A stretch of 64,000 nt of DNA, from assembly GCF_902196135.1 (NCBI RefSeq), contig NZ_CABIKE010000005.1:1-64000 (forward strand), given 5' to 3'. Below are positions 1 to 10,546 of this stretch, piece after piece. The stretch's first letter is position 1. Each line of letters opens with the position of its first letter. The notes below the pieces were generated by a model that was not told the origin of the DNA, did not search any database, and worked only from the letters and a program-made list of their open reading frames with translations. The position numbers and the translations under genes were made by a program. The DNA comes from Helicobacter suis (GTDB lineage Bacteria > Campylobacterota > Campylobacteria > Campylobacterales > Helicobacteraceae).

Positions 1-78
1 CCTGCAAGCTTAAGCTAAGCCGATCATTGCGTTAGAGGATTTGTACTAAACCCTGCTTTAAGCGCAGGGAAGTATCAA
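1..78 (+). mobile_element. Right end of an IS200/IS605-family element (partial)
   Basis: A perfect 6-bp stem (ccctgc at 51-56, gcaggg at 64-69) with a 7-nt loop is followed nine bases later by TCAA (75-78). A subterminal hairpin just inside a TCAA cleavage site is the known arrangement of IS608-type right ends. The transposase genes and left end would lie before the window. Restriction-gene sequence starts immediately after, so the element appears to sit inside hsdR. The last bases of such elements also encode the end of the TnpB guide RNA, so the following bases would be this copy's guide. Assignment rests on motif recognition only. Confidence 0.55.
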
Positions 79-2443
79 GCATAGAAAAATCTTAGGTCTT
101 ATAAAACTTTCTTAGAGGGGCGTTTTTTATCCCCTTTAATAGAGGCCTAAATGATGGGAGTGGTGAACTTGATAGAGAATGTGGCGCGGGCAATCCAGCT
201 ACAGATGGCATAAAAACAGCCTATCTATGGGAAAAAATCTTACAAAAAGATAGCTTATTGCATTTGATCTTACAGATGATTAAACCGGGGGTAAAATCAG
301 GTGCTGTGATTTTTCCTAGATACCACCAATTAGATGTAGTGGGAAAATTATGCCAGATTGTGCAAAAAAAGGGCGTGGGAGGGCGTTATTTAATCCAGCA
401 TAGCGCAGGTAGTGGTAAGAGTAATTCTATTGCATGGCTAGCTTGTAGCTTAGTAAATTTAAGCAAACAAGAAAAAGTAATTTTTAATAGTGTATTAGTC
501 ATTACCGATCGCATCATCTTAGATCGCCAATTACAAGACACCATTAAAGGATTTTGCTCTAAGAAAGGGGTTGTAGAGACTATCACACAAGGGAGTAGAC
601 AACTTAAAGAAGCCGTATCTGAGGGTAAGAAGATCATCATCAGTACGATTCAAAAATTCCCCTATATCTTAGAGGATATTCCTAGCATGCGTGATAAAAA
701 TTTTGCCATTATCATAGATGAGGCACATTCTTCTCAAGGGGGCAAGCATGCCCAAAGTCTTGCTAAAGCCACAGGGAAGGGCCAAGATCAACAAGAAGAT
801 CAAGAAGATCAAGACATGGAGGCATTTTTAAACAAGGCAATTCAAGCTAAGAAGTTCCAACCTAACGCCTCTTACTTTGCCTTTAGCGCCACGCCTAAGC
901 CTGAAACTTTAGAGCTTTTTGGCATGCAAACAGAGAAAGGATTTATTCCTTTTCATCTGTATTCTATGAAACAAGCCATTGAAGAGGGATTTATTTTAGA
1001 TGTACTGACTCACTACACCACTTATAAAAGTTATGCCCAACTTGTATCTAAAATCCCAGGGAATCCACACTATGAGAAAAACCCGGCTCTTAAAAAACTT
1101 AAGCGTTTTGTTAGGAATCACCCCAAAAGCATTGAGGCTAAAACAAAGGTGATGCTTAATCATTTTTATAGCTGTGTACACACCAAAATTAAGGAGCGGG
1201 CTAAGGCTATGGTGGTTACAGATTCGCGCAAGAGTGCTCTTGAATATTTTAACGCTTTTCAAGCACAATTAAAGCAAGAAAATCGCCCACATGAAGCTTT
1301 AGTGGCCTTTTCAGGGGAGATTAACTTAAACAAAGAAGTTTACAGCGAAGCTAATTTAAATCACATGTCAGAAACACACACGCCTAAGGCCTTTGAAAAA
1401 GATACATACCGCTTTTTAATTGTGGCAGATAAATACCAAACCGGATTTGATCAACCCTTGTTACACACAATGTATATAGATAAAGTCTTAAGCGGTGTGG
1501 GTTGTGTACAAACCCTCTCGCGTTTAAACCGCACACACCCAGATAAAAAAGACACTTGTGTTTTAGACTTTGCTAATAATGCTCAAGAGATTATTAAAGC
1601 CTTTGAACCTTACTACAAACAAAGCTCTCTAGCAGAACCTAGTGATTTTAATGAGCTTTTTGATCTTAAAACGCATTTAAATAATTATGAGGTATACACA
1701 GAAAAAGAGTTAGAAGATTTTAATTTAGCTCTCTTTAACAATGCCCCTTAGATCAAATCCATGCCATGTTAGATGTAATGGCACAACGCTACAACGCCTT
1801 AGAACAAGATTTGCAACAAGAGTTTTATAGCAAGGTAAAAGCTTATATCAAAGGATACGAATTTTTAGTACAAATTCTGCCCTTTGAAGACATCTCTTTG
1901 GAAAAACTCTTTAGATTACTTGTATACCTCATTAAAAAATTACCAAGAGATAAAAATCTAGATGATGTTACCCAAGTAGTAGCGCTTGAGGATTATCGTC
2001 TGCAAAAAGAACAAAAGGCTAAACTAACACTCACAGAGCCAGTAGAGCTAAAACCCTCTAAGATAGATAGCTCTAAAAAAACCCCACAAACTCAGGAAGA
2101 AAAGCTTTCAGAAATTTTAGAGATTTTCCATAGAGAACAAGGAATTACCCTAGATGAGAATACCAAACAAGCTAAAGCTAAAACCCTAGATAACATTTTA
2201 AATAAGATGCGTTCAGATCTAACTTTCTTAGACAATCTCAAGCATGCCGATTCACAAAATAGACAAATTTCTTTTCATGATAAGTTTAAAGAACAACTCC
2301 CTAACTTGGCTGAGAAGGATCCACAACTTTATACAATGATTGTAAAAAATCTAATTGCAGAAAATCCAGATTTTAAAGACCCTATTTTGCAAAATCTCTT
2401 AAAAGTCTTTGAGGAGGGGTTGGAAGGCTTGGGGGTTAATTAG
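79..2443 (+). pseudogene. hsdR: Type I restriction enzyme R subunit (HsdR), 5'-truncated and frameshifted
   Basis: HsdR is the ATP-dependent translocase and nuclease subunit of type I restriction systems. The reading frame is open from about 105, well before the first usable start at 258. It shows HsdR landmarks: an FFIPFNRG block, AYLWEKIL, Walker A SAGSGKSNS, helicase motif DEAHSSQGG, SATPK and TGFDQP. The frame ends at 1751, and the C-terminal helical part continues in another frame to 2443. Adding one C to the C4 run at 1744-1747 joins them as ...NNAPLDQIHAMLD. Near 117-120 a G4 run likewise separates two frames, and one extra G would give TFLEGAFFIPFNRG. The 5' portion is missing beyond the IS right end. 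No hsdM or hsdS is visible. As read here it is non-functional. Confidence 0.85.
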
Positions 2444-2488
2444 AGTTAAGACAGCTACAAAAGTTTAACAGCCAAATAGATAGCCAAT

Positions 2489-2971
2489 TTATGATTGGGG
2501 ATATTGTAAAATCAAATCAACCCACTCTCTTACCGCTCCCTCCCCTCCGTTTTTTGTTAAAACCACGATATGAGATAAATTTTTAAGACTTTCTTGGGCA
2601 TTGTTAGGACAAGCCTTTAAACCCACTTGTTTTAAAAGGGGCAAGTCGTTAATATCATCGCCTATATAAGCCACTTGGGCTAATGAGATATTCTCCTGAG
2701 CACAAATAGCGCGCGCCGCTTCTAGTTTGCCCTCAGGGCTACAACCTTGATAAAGATAATCTAGTTTAAGTTTTTTAGCGCGGTGTTTTACGATGGGTGT
2801 AACCTCGCCTGTTAGAATACCGGTTTTGATCCCAGCAGCTTTAAGTAACCCAAAACCAACCCCATCTACTACACAGAATTTTTTAAATTGCCTCCCATCC
2901 TCTAAATAATACATGCCCCCGTCTGTGAGCGTCCCATCACAATCACATAAAAAAACTTTAATATCTCTCAT
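2489..2971 (-). CDS. kdsC: 3-deoxy-D-manno-octulosonate 8-phosphate phosphatase-like HAD protein
   Basis: KdsC removes phosphate from KDO-8-phosphate during synthesis of the lipopolysaccharide inner core in the cytoplasm. The protein (160 aa from the ATG at 2971) has the HAD nucleophile motif CDCDGTLTDG near its N terminus, a TGE segment, a conserved lysine region (CSPEGK) and the acidic motif GDDINDLPLL. There is no cap domain, and the length fits the C0-type KdsC family. I chose the ATG at 2971 over an upstream in-frame start at 2995 because the family begins just before the DCDGT strand and an AGGTG sequence precedes it. Related C0 phosphatases act on sialic-acid-type sugars, so the substrate is inferred. 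Confidence 0.8.
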   Translation of the reverse strand: MRDIKVFLCDCDGTLTDGGMYYLEDGRQFKKFCVVDGVGFGLLKAAGIKTGILTGEVTPIVKHRAKKLKLDYLYQGCSPEGKLEAARAICAQENISLAQVAYIGDDINDLPLLKQVGLKACPNNAQESLKNLSHIVVLTKNGGEGAVREWVDLILQYPQS

Positions 2972-3097
2972 GTTAAAGCACCTATGCCACCACATTTTTT
3001 AATATTAAAAAGAAGATTAAAACTAGAACACAAGGGGGTTTGTATTTAAACATCCCCTACTTTAAAAATTCTTGGGTACATCTCACCCTATAGCTTT

Positions 3098-3661
3098 TCA
3101 AATTTGAATATCCCACTCATAAAAACCTAGATCGCTTTCTTTGAGTTGGTGTTTTTGCTGCATGATTTCATAAAGCGTCTTTTTAATATCCTTAAGCCGC
3201 CACTCTTTCCCTTTAATAGCGCCCTCTAGCAAACAATCGCATACAAACTTATGGCAGTTATAGCGCTCCAATCCAGCAGTTATACGGTAGTCTAATCTTT
3301 TACCCACAGATTCTAAAGCCCTCTTTGCAACATACTCTAGCCCGCCTATAATCTGTACATATTCCTCGCCCTTGCTATTTTTCTCCCCTGTTTTAGCACA
3401 CCTACTTAAAACATAAATCCCCTTATAAGAAGCCTTGTTTAAAAAACCTTGAGGAGTTGTTTGGCGCACCTCTCCATTGCTACACAATTCCACAATGCTA
3501 CATTTGCCTACATAAATCCCGGAGTGCTCCATTAAATCCCCCAACAAATCACAACAAAAAATATCCCCCACCCCCGGCTCTTTTACTACACCTTGCAAGC
3601 GCCTATAAGTTTTATAAACATAATAGGCTAACCCTGCCCCCATTCCTATTTTTCTAAGCAC
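3098..3661 (-). CDS. LRAT-like (NlpC/P60 superfamily) domain protein
   Basis: A 187-aa protein with a hydrophobic N-terminal stretch (about residues 6-20) and then a circularly permuted papain-like fold typical of the LRAT/H-rev107 family. It has the pattern GDIF, a conserved His in MEHSGIYVG, and the catalytic-type [10 protein letters not shown] Cys segment near residue 140. Family members act as acyltransferases or thiol hydrolases, but bacterial ones are poorly characterised. It begins with GTG at 3661 and overlaps the end of ppsA by 8 bases, so it is translationally coupled to it. Substrate and location are unknown. The hydrophobic start may be a membrane anchor. Confidence 0.7.
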   Translation of the reverse strand: MLRKIGMGAGLAYYVYKTYRRLQGVVKEPGVGDIFCCDLLGDLMEHSGIYVGKCSIVELCSNGEVRQTTPQGFLNKASYKGIYVLSRCAKTGEKNSKGEEYVQIIGGLEYVAKRALESVGKRLDYRITAGLERYNCHKFVCDCLLEGAIKGKEWRLKDIKKTLYEIMQQKHQLKESDLGFYEWDIQI

Positions 3662-6071
3662 GATTGAGTTCTTTTTCTAGCTGCACAACTTGATTCCAAG
3701 TATTAATCACAGAGTCCGGATTAAGAGAGAGTGAGGAAATCCCCTCTTTGACTAAAAACTTAGCCACCTCTATATAATCGCTAGGGGCTTGCCCACAAAT
3801 GCCGCAGTATTTGCCATGCCTTCTGCAAGCCTCAATTGCCCGCCTAAACATCTCAAGCATTGCCGGGTTGCGCTCATCAAATACATGGCTAACAAGTTGC
3901 CCGTCTCGATCCACGCCTAGCGTTAACTGGGTGAGATCATTTGAGCCAATAGAAAAGCCATCAAAGAGGCTTAAAAAATCATCGGCCATGATCACATTAA
4001 TAGGCAATTCACACATAATATAAAGCTCTAAGCCATTTTTACCAGACTCTAGCCCATTTTTGCGCAGGATTTCTAAAACCTTTTTTGCCTCCTCTATGGT
4101 GCGCAAGAAAGGAATCATAATTTTCATATTAGTTAGTCCCATTTGCTCACGCACCATACACAGCGCCTCACATTCCCAAGAAAAAGCCTCTTTATACAAA
4201 TCAGAATAATAACGGCTCGCCCCGCGGAAACCTAGCATCGGGTTTTCTTCATGGGGTTCATAAACAGAACCACAAAGCATGCGGGCATACTCATTAGATT
4301 TAAAATCACTGGTACGCACAATCACAGGTTTAGGATAAAAGGCCGCACTAATCATGCCCATTCCCTCAGCAATTTTTTTAATAAAAAAATCCTTAGGGCC
4401 TGCATAGCCTGCAATCAAAGCCTCTACTTTTTTATGCTCATTGGTATTTTTATTGTTGTGCAAATCTACCAAAGCCAAAGGGTGGACTTTGATTTGATTG
4501 AGCATAATAAGTTCCATACGCGCTAAACCCACGCCGTGGTTTGGGATTTGAGAGAATTGAAAGGCCTTTTCAGGGTTACCAATATTAAGATAAATCTTAG
4601 TTTTTGGCTCTTCTAAGTGATCTAGGGCTGTGCGCTCTATTTCAAAATCATGGAAACCTGCATAAATATAGCCCTCCTCTCCTTCTGCACAAGAAATGGT
4701 AATATCCATACCCGTATAAAGCGACTCTGTTGCTCCCAAAGCCCCCACAATAGTAGGTACGCCAATTTCACGCGCCACAATGGCTGCATGGCAGGTGCGC
4801 CCCCCTCTATTGGTAACCACCGCGCTAGCTTTTTTCATAAGAGGCTCCCAATCAGGATCGGTGTTATCTGTGACTAAAATCTCCCCCTCTTTAAAAATAT
4901 TCATGTGATCTAAACTATTAATCACGCGCACTTTGCCCGCTCCAATTTTATTCCCAATAGCCCGCCCTACAAGTAGAATTTCTCTTTTTTCCTCTGTTTT
5001 AAAGCGGTACTTCTCATACACCCGCTCTTGGCTCTTTTTTTGGCTTTGCACGGTCTCAGGGCGGGCTTGTACAATAAAAATATCCCCGCTATCTCCATCT
5101 TTAGCCCATTCAATATCCATAGGGCGATACTGCCCGGCCTCTTTGCTGTAATGTTCCTCTATGATAATGGCATAGCGGGCTAAACTCAACAAATCCGCAT
5201 CACTAAGAGAAAAACTGCTTTTTTCCTTTTGAGTAGTGGGTATGGTTTTGGTAGGATTTTCGCTCCCACGGCTAGCGTAGACAATTTTTTGGGCTTTGCT
5301 GCCCAGTTGGCGTTTGATAATGGGCTGTTTGCCCAGCAAAAGCGTAGGCTTAAAAACATAAAATTCATCTGGATTAACAAGCCCCCCTACCACACTCTCG
5401 CCTAGCCCCCAGTTAGAAGTAATAAAGATCGCATCTTTAAAGCCTGTTTCAGTATCTAGTGAAAACATCACGCCCGCACTCCCTTTATCTGATCGCACCA
5501 TTTTTTGCACCCCCACACTCAAAGCCACTTTAAGGTGATCAAAGCCACGAGAAGCGCGGTAACTAATAGCGCGATCGGTAAAAAGTGAGGCTAAGCAAGC
5601 CTTGATATAGTGGACTAATTCTGTTTTACCTTTGATATTTAAATAGGTATCTTGTTGTCCGGCAAAAGAGGCATCGGGTAGATCCTCTGCTGTTGCTGAA
5701 CTGCGCACCGCTACATCTGCCTCGCGCATTTTATACTCATCGCTAAGCATCTTATAAGCCTGAAAGACTTCATCGCGTAAATCGGCTGGAAAAGGCGTAC
5801 CAAAGATCAGTTCGCGGATTTGTTTGGATCGTTGTTTAAGCACATCTAATTCTGTGGCATCCACATTTTCTAAAAGCCTAATAATTTGCTCTTTAATGCC
5901 TCCATGTTCAAGCAAATACCAGTAGGCTTGGCTGGTGATAGCAAAACCATTAGGAACTTTAATCCCATTGGGCACGAGTTCTTGAAACATCTCCCCAATA
6001 CTAGCATTCTTGCCCCCCACTAAAGCCACATCTTTATTATTTAATTCTTTATAAAAGCGGATATATTGCAC
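3654..6071 (-). CDS. ppsA: Phosphoenolpyruvate synthase
   Basis: PpsA converts pyruvate, ATP and water to phosphoenolpyruvate, AMP and phosphate, the entry to gluconeogenesis. The domains run in family order: N-terminal nucleotide-binding part ([31 protein letters not shown]), the phosphohistidine swivel domain ([13 protein letters not shown]) and the C-terminal PEP/pyruvate barrel ([26 protein letters not shown]). The frame is open further upstream to 6161. I prefer the GTG at 6071 because the protein then starts [14 protein letters not shown], close to the usual family N terminus, and an AAGGGG sequence sits about six bases upstream. About 805 aa. The downstream LRAT-like gene overlaps its stop. 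Confidence 0.93.
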   Translation of the reverse strand: MQYIRFYKELNNKDVALVGGKNASIGEMFQELVPNGIKVPNGFAITSQAYWYLLEHGGIKEQIIRLLENVDATELDVLKQRSKQIRELIFGTPFPADLRDEVFQAYKMLSDEYKMREADVAVRSSATAEDLPDASFAGQQDTYLNIKGKTELVHYIKACLASLFTDRAISYRASRGFDHLKVALSVGVQKMVRSDKGSAGVMFSLDTETGFKDAIFITSNWGLGESVVGGLVNPDEFYVFKPTLLLGKQPIIKRQLGSKAQKIVYASRGSENPTKTIPTTQKEKSSFSLSDADLLSLARYAIIIEEHYSKEAGQYRPMDIEWAKDGDSGDIFIVQARPETVQSQKKSQERVYEKYRFKTEEKREILLVGRAIGNKIGAGKVRVINSLDHMNIFKEGEILVTDNTDPDWEPLMKKASAVVTNRGGRTCHAAIVAREIGVPTIVGALGATESLYTGMDITISCAEGEEGYIYAGFHDFEIERTALDHLEEPKTKIYLNIGNPEKAFQFSQIPNHGVGLARMELIMLNQIKVHPLALVDLHNNKNTNEHKKVEALIAGYAGPKDFFIKKIAEGMGMISAAFYPKPVIVRTSDFKSNEYARMLCGSVYEPHEENPMLGFRGASRYYSDLYKEAFSWECEALCMVREQMGLTNMKIMIPFLRTIEEAKKVLEILRKNGLESGKNGLELYIMCELPINVIMADDFLSLFDGFSIGSNDLTQLTLGVDRDGQLVSHVFDERNPAMLEMFRRAIEACRRHGKYCGICGQAPSDYIEVAKFLVKEGISSLSLNPDSVINTWNQVVQLEKELNRA

Positions 6072-6204
6072 GCGTACCCCTTGATTTAAAAATCCTTGAT
6101 TATAACATGGGAGGGATTGTAGGCTTTTAAAATAGCGCTTTGTTACGGTAAAATCAAGCAAGCACAGATTAATTAAACCTACCTACGCACCTTGTTTTCC
6201 TGTT

Positions 6205-6210
6205 ATAATC
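6205..6210 (+). promoter_or_regulatory. Candidate -10 box (TATAAT) for the GmrSD-type gene
   Basis: A perfect TATAAT lies about 43 bases before the start of the DUF262 gene, in the gap between divergent ppsA and that gene. Helicobacter vegetative promoters usually show a strong -10 and a weak -35. Supported by position and sequence only. Confidence 0.5.
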
Positions 6211-6252
6211 CTTACATATGTGGGGTGATTTTAGATTTATGATCGAGGATCA

Positions 6253-7986
6253 ATGATGAATAGGATAAATAAAAATTTTGGCCTTGTACCTGAAACAGTA
6301 TCTATTGCTAATCTTTGTAAGATGAGCCTTGAAATTCCAAAATACCAAAGACCTTATGAGTGGGGATTAGATGAGTGTGAAAAACTACTAGAAGATATAC
6401 AGCAAGCTTTTGAAAATAACGATATAAATGGTCATGGCCATTTTTTAGGCTATGTTGTTATTTATCCAAAAAATGAAAATGCAGATGTGTTTGAGGTTGT
6501 AGATGGGCAACAGCGCATCATCACTTTTAACTTGCTCTTCCGTGCTTTTTATGCACATTTTCAAGAACAAAAAGACGCCAACAATGACTATGCCAAAGAT
6601 TTTGGTAAATGTTTGTGGCACTATGAGAACAATAAAGGTTTTGAGTATGAACAACGCCATTTGAGAAATATTGCGAGTATGGAGAAAAAAGATGCTAGGG
6701 AAGCGTTGGGAAAAATTTTAAGCGAGGAAGTCAAGCTATTGTATTCAAAAGAGATAAAAAATAAATTGCTTTGTGTTAAAAATTACGAGTATTTCAAAGA
6801 CAGAATCAAAGAACTCTATGGAGAACTTAATGAAAAAGGTAAATGGGAGGATTTTTGCAAATTTCTTTTAAATGATCTGTATGTGTTTAAAAGTAAGTGC
6901 AACAGCAAACATGTGGCGCTGACTACTTTTGGAACTCTGAATACCCGTGGTAAGCCACTTACTGAACCGTATATTTTGAAATGGCATTTGCATGAGTTTT
7001 ATAAGAACAAATCTTTAGAGGCGCTTGAGGATTTTGAAAAAGACTGGGAGGAAATCAGCGAAGGATTTCATGCAGATTTTAATCTAAACTTTCTCTTCAC
7101 ACAATGCATGCATGCTTTTATGGCTGAGCAAAAAGATATCCAAGTTGTCTGTCTTTTATCCTTTTTTGAGGAGGGTAAAGGGAAGGAATACTTTGATAAA
7201 AAAGAGGAGTTTATGTCCTTTATTAAGATTTTGGCTAGATTTTGGAGTACCCCAGAGGATTATTTAAATGAGCGGGCATTGTGCTACTGGCGTGTACTTA
7301 ATGAATTCCAAAACAAACAATGGGAGCACTTTGTAAGTTGTTTGTTATGGAAAAATAGAGATGTATTTAAAGATTTTCCCGAAGAAGAGGATTCTTCTGA
7401 TCGTATCTTTAAATTATTAGAGTCCGGGTTATACCAGTTGCTAAGGATCATAATTTTACATATTAAAAAACCCACTGAGTTAAAAACCTTCCTTTTGAAG
7501 TTTAACCAAACCGTATTCCACACCATACCCTTAGTGGGTGTACCTAAGTTTCCTTCTCTTGAGGATTTTTGTGAACACTTTACTATACAAAAACCAAGAC
7601 CTTTTTTGCTTTTGTATGCCTATATTCATAACGATTTTCAAGCTATCCCAGAAAAATATACCTACACGGATAAAAAGAGGAAAAAAGAAAGTCCGCTAGA
7701 AGTAGAGCACATCCGAGCTAAGTGTAAGCCGTGGGGAGGGCAATATGTAGAGCATATTGGCAATAAGATTTTATTACCAAAATGTTTGAATGCAAAAGCC
7801 AAAAATGGGAATTTTAGCCAGAAGCAAGATATTTATAAAGAAGCACCGCCTTATTTGATAGAAGTATTAGAATTAGGAAAAGATGAGCGTTATGGAGCAG
7901 AGTGGAAAGAGGAATACATCCAAGAGCGCAGTGCAAGAATTTACAAAGGTATTAGAAAGTTTCTTTTTTATGGTATGTATAAGTGA
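6253..7986 (+). CDS. DUF262/DUF1524 (GmrSD-type) modification-dependent nuclease
   Basis: A 577-aa protein with an N-terminal DUF262 domain (IPKYQRPYEW at residues 28-37, VDGQQR at about 83-88, the nucleotide-handling signature) and a C-terminal DUF1524 HNH-type nuclease. In the nuclease an EVEHI motif near residue 483 is followed by a GNKILLPKCLNAKAKNGNFSQK-like block, where family members have N..LL...N...N..F..K. Single-chain GmrSD enzymes cut DNA carrying glucosylated hydroxymethylcytosine or other modifications and defend against phages. The frame appears intact. There is no partner gene, and a polyvalent-protein remnant follows. Target modification is inferred from family. The start is the first of two consecutive ATGs, preceded by a GAGGA sequence. 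Confidence 0.85.
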   Translation: MMNRINKNFGLVPETVSIANLCKMSLEIPKYQRPYEWGLDECEKLLEDIQQAFENNDINGHGHFLGYVVIYPKNENADVFEVVDGQQRIITFNLLFRAFYAHFQEQKDANNDYAKDFGKCLWHYENNKGFEYEQRHLRNIASMEKKDAREALGKILSEEVKLLYSKEIKNKLLCVKNYEYFKDRIKELYGELNEKGKWEDFCKFLLNDLYVFKSKCNSKHVALTTFGTLNTRGKPLTEPYILKWHLHEFYKNKSLEALEDFEKDWEEISEGFHADFNLNFLFTQCMHAFMAEQKDIQVVCLLSFFEEGKGKEYFDKKEEFMSFIKILARFWSTPEDYLNERALCYWRVLNEFQNKQWEHFVSCLLWKNRDVFKDFPEEEDSSDRIFKLLESGLYQLLRIIILHIKKPTELKTFLLKFNQTVFHTIPLVGVPKFPSLEDFCEHFTIQKPRPFLLLYAYIHNDFQAIPEKYTYTDKKRKKESPLEVEHIRAKCKPWGGQYVEHIGNKILLPKCLNAKAKNGNFSQKQDIYKEAPPYLIEVLELGKDERYGAEWKEEYIQERSARIYKGIRKFLFYGMYK

Positions 7987-8095
7987 TTTAAAAATATATG
8001 TTGGGGCAGTTATATAGCTAGTGATATTAAAACTACTTTAAGGCTGAATTAGAAAATCAAGGATTATTACAAAGAGGCTAAACCCTATATCCCCT

Positions 8096-10546
8096 TTGCT
8101 AAAGCGCTTAATGATAAAGGTCAGCGGGGCAGCCTTGCGCTATCACATTAAAACCGCACTCAATAAAAGCCACAGCATAGAGGCCTTTAAACAAAATCTT
8201 AACAGAATCGCAAATAGGGCTGAATTTAGCAACGCTACTAGAGTCTTAATTAGAGAGATTGAGCAAAATTTACCTAAGAATGTGGAGAGTGGGGGCACTC
8301 AAGTAAATAGAGAGGGGAGAGGGCTACAAAGCCAAACACAAGGGGCGGGGCAAGAGTTAGAGGGGAGGGGGCTACAAGATCAAGGGGCGGTTAAAATCCC
8401 CCATAACCCAGCCTTTGGTACAAACTTTGAGGAATTCTACCATAACCCACAAGGCGCAATCGCTAAACTTATAGAGGCTAAGGAGGGGCAAGTTGCGGGG
8501 GCATTTTATAGGGAGGATTTAGGCGATATAGATTTAGTGTGGGGAAATTCTAAAATGGGCTTAGCGCACATATTAGAAAGAAGGACACAACAATATGGGG
8601 AAGAAAAAGCTTTAAAATTCATTCAAGAATTGCCTAGAATAGTAGAACAATCAAAAGTTTATAAAAACACTACCGATAGAATTGAACTTATCACACCTGA
8701 AGAACTTGTTGTTATTGGGAAACGAGACCAAAACAGATTTATTATTACCGGGTTTAAAGATAGAAGGAGCAAAGACAGATTTAAACAATTGGATAACCCG
8801 CAGAGTTTAGACGATGCAGGTTTTGCGGATAAGTCGGTGTCAGAGCAACCTAAAAAAGTTGGTGATATTCTCTTACCCAACCAAGAGAAGCCTACCACTC
8901 CACCCCTTAAAAGTCAAGATTTTAATAACTACATTGATGTAGAAGTAATCGATCACCCTAAGCAACTCTCCTATAAAAGCGATGGACAGATTTATAAAGA
9001 GGCTAAAGCTAAAGGTTTAAGCTATGTAGAGTTTAAAGCGCTAAGAGAGCAAGAGAAAGCCACTAGAGCCCTACACACCACAAGATACATTGAGTTTAAA
9101 AAAGCTGAGAGTCAAAACATTAAAGACTTATTAGACCCTAATAAGCCCTTAAAAATGCTTAGACCTGAGCAGATCACAGAGAAATTATTAGATCAAGTTA
9201 AAAAGCACAACGCTAAGGTGTGGGTAGGGGAGTTAGAAAACCCTAAGATAATAGAAACTTTGGGAATAAATCCTAATGAAAAGCCTAAACTGATTATAGA
9301 GGGGGACGCTCTAAAACACATTGAGGCAAAACATGGGATCAATTCTACAATGGCTAAGAATGGACAACCCCCTATCACAAGTCAAGACATAGCTAACCTT
9401 AATCACCTAATCAATACCGCAGATCAATACACATTAAGCGCAACCAAAAAAGATACAAGAATTGTTGTGGGCAAACAGATTAACGGATATGTTGTAATTG
9501 TAGAAGTTGTAAGTAAAAAGAACAACCGCCTAACGCTAAAAACCATGTACAAAGAGCATGGAAAGCTAGAAAATAGCAAGGAATTTAAAGCGCCCATCAG
9601 TAACCACAAAGTGGCGAACTCACGCCCAAGTGCAAGACCGGGTGAGGACTTAGATACTGCTATGGGCAACGTTGATAATAAAACAGAAACCCTTAAAAAT
9701 CAACAATCCCTAGCCGGCCTTAAAGAAAATGAAAGACCGCTTGAAATAGGGCAAACTATCCCCATGCAAAAACTAAATGGCTATTCAAGCAGTATTAGCC
9801 TTGATGATACCCACATTTACCCATTAGACTTAGTGGTGGTTAAAACTACAGATGTTAAGCCTAATATGCAGGCTAAAAGCGGGGTGCAGACCCGCACACA
9901 AACAGATTTAAACAAAGTAGCAGAAATTGCGAACAACTTTAAACCCGAATATGTGATCAATCGTGGGGGATTTGATGATCTGCCTATCATTATCCAAGAC
10001 GGGCAAGTCATTGTAGGCAATCACAGAGCTTTAGGCATGCAAGAATTTAGCCCAGAGAGTAGAAAAGCCTATGAGCAAGCCATATTGAATACTTATGGCA
10101 TTCAATTAAAAAATGATGAACTCCTAGTTAGAACACCCAAAGAAACACTAACAGATAAAGAGTTAATCAATCTTGCCAGTGCTAGCAATAAAGAACGCAC
10201 AACCACTTTTGGGGATAGACTCATTGCAGCTATTGGAAAGTATGATGAGTATATCACCCCACAAAATCTTAAAGTTTTAAGTTTAGAAAGTAGCGATGTG
10301 GAGGAATCAGCCCTTAGAGTGGCTAAAATGCTAGATAAGCAGGCTAAAGCCCCAGATATTGAAGCGACTAACTTAGCCCTTTTAGCTCATAGTGCACGCA
10401 ATAACCGCACTAGTCTATCTGAAGCCCTAGATTTTGCCCAAAAACATTTAGATCAACTAGAATTCACCCGTTTAAAAGATATGTTTGTTTTGTTTATGGC
10501 ATTTTGCACCATAAAGGGTTTAAGCAAGCGTATAAAAACTTCTTAG
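8096..10546 (+). CDS. Polyvalent-type protein with PBECR/DUF3519-like nuclease and DdrB/ParB-like domains, probably a decayed fragment
   Basis: I recognise three parts. Residues about 95-245 look like the Helicobacter DUF3519 / phage Barnase-EndoU-ColicinE5-RelE-like (PBECR) ribonuclease domain (GNSKMGLAHILERR near residue 155). Residues about 350-500 look like a second PBECR-type domain (IIEGDALKHIEAKHG, then TIVVGK-like strands). Residues about 560-780 resemble the DdrB-like ParB domain of polyvalent proteins (INRGGFDDLPII, VGNHRALGMQ). Such multidomain proteins are carried by conjugative elements and phages. The N terminus is not native: another frame at 8062-8142 (DYYKEAKPYIPFAKALNDKG) reads like preceding protein. 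The C terminus runs into a different gene remnant near 10490. Start TTG at 8096 is only the first available. Domain assignments are by eye. Confidence 0.6.
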   Translation: MLKRLMIKVSGAALRYHIKTALNKSHSIEAFKQNLNRIANRAEFSNATRVLIREIEQNLPKNVESGGTQVNREGRGLQSQTQGAGQELEGRGLQDQGAVKIPHNPAFGTNFEEFYHNPQGAIAKLIEAKEGQVAGAFYREDLGDIDLVWGNSKMGLAHILERRTQQYGEEKALKFIQELPRIVEQSKVYKNTTDRIELITPEELVVIGKRDQNRFIITGFKDRRSKDRFKQLDNPQSLDDAGFADKSVSEQPKKVGDILLPNQEKPTTPPLKSQDFNNYIDVEVIDHPKQLSYKSDGQIYKEAKAKGLSYVEFKALREQEKATRALHTTRYIEFKKAESQNIKDLLDPNKPLKMLRPEQITEKLLDQVKKHNAKVWVGELENPKIIETLGINPNEKPKLIIEGDALKHIEAKHGINSTMAKNGQPPITSQDIANLNHLINTADQYTLSATKKDTRIVVGKQINGYVVIVEVVSKKNNRLTLKTMYKEHGKLENSKEFKAPISNHKVANSRPSARPGEDLDTAMGNVDNKTETLKNQQSLAGLKENERPLEIGQTIPMQKLNGYSSSISLDDTHIYPLDLVVVKTTDVKPNMQAKSGVQTRTQTDLNKVAEIANNFKPEYVINRGGFDDLPIIIQDGQVIVGNHRALGMQEFSPESRKAYEQAILNTYGIQLKNDELLVRTPKETLTDKELINLASASNKERTTTFGDRLIAAIGKYDEYITPQNLKVLSLESSDVEESALRVAKMLDKQAKAPDIEATNLALLAHSARNNRTSLSEALDFAQKHLDQLEFTRLKDMFVLFMAFCTIKGLSKRIKTS

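Noticed and set aside
3654-6161. Longer PpsA starting at the ATG 6161
   Set aside because: The extra 30 residues are unlike the family, and the GTG at 6071 has a good ribosome site.
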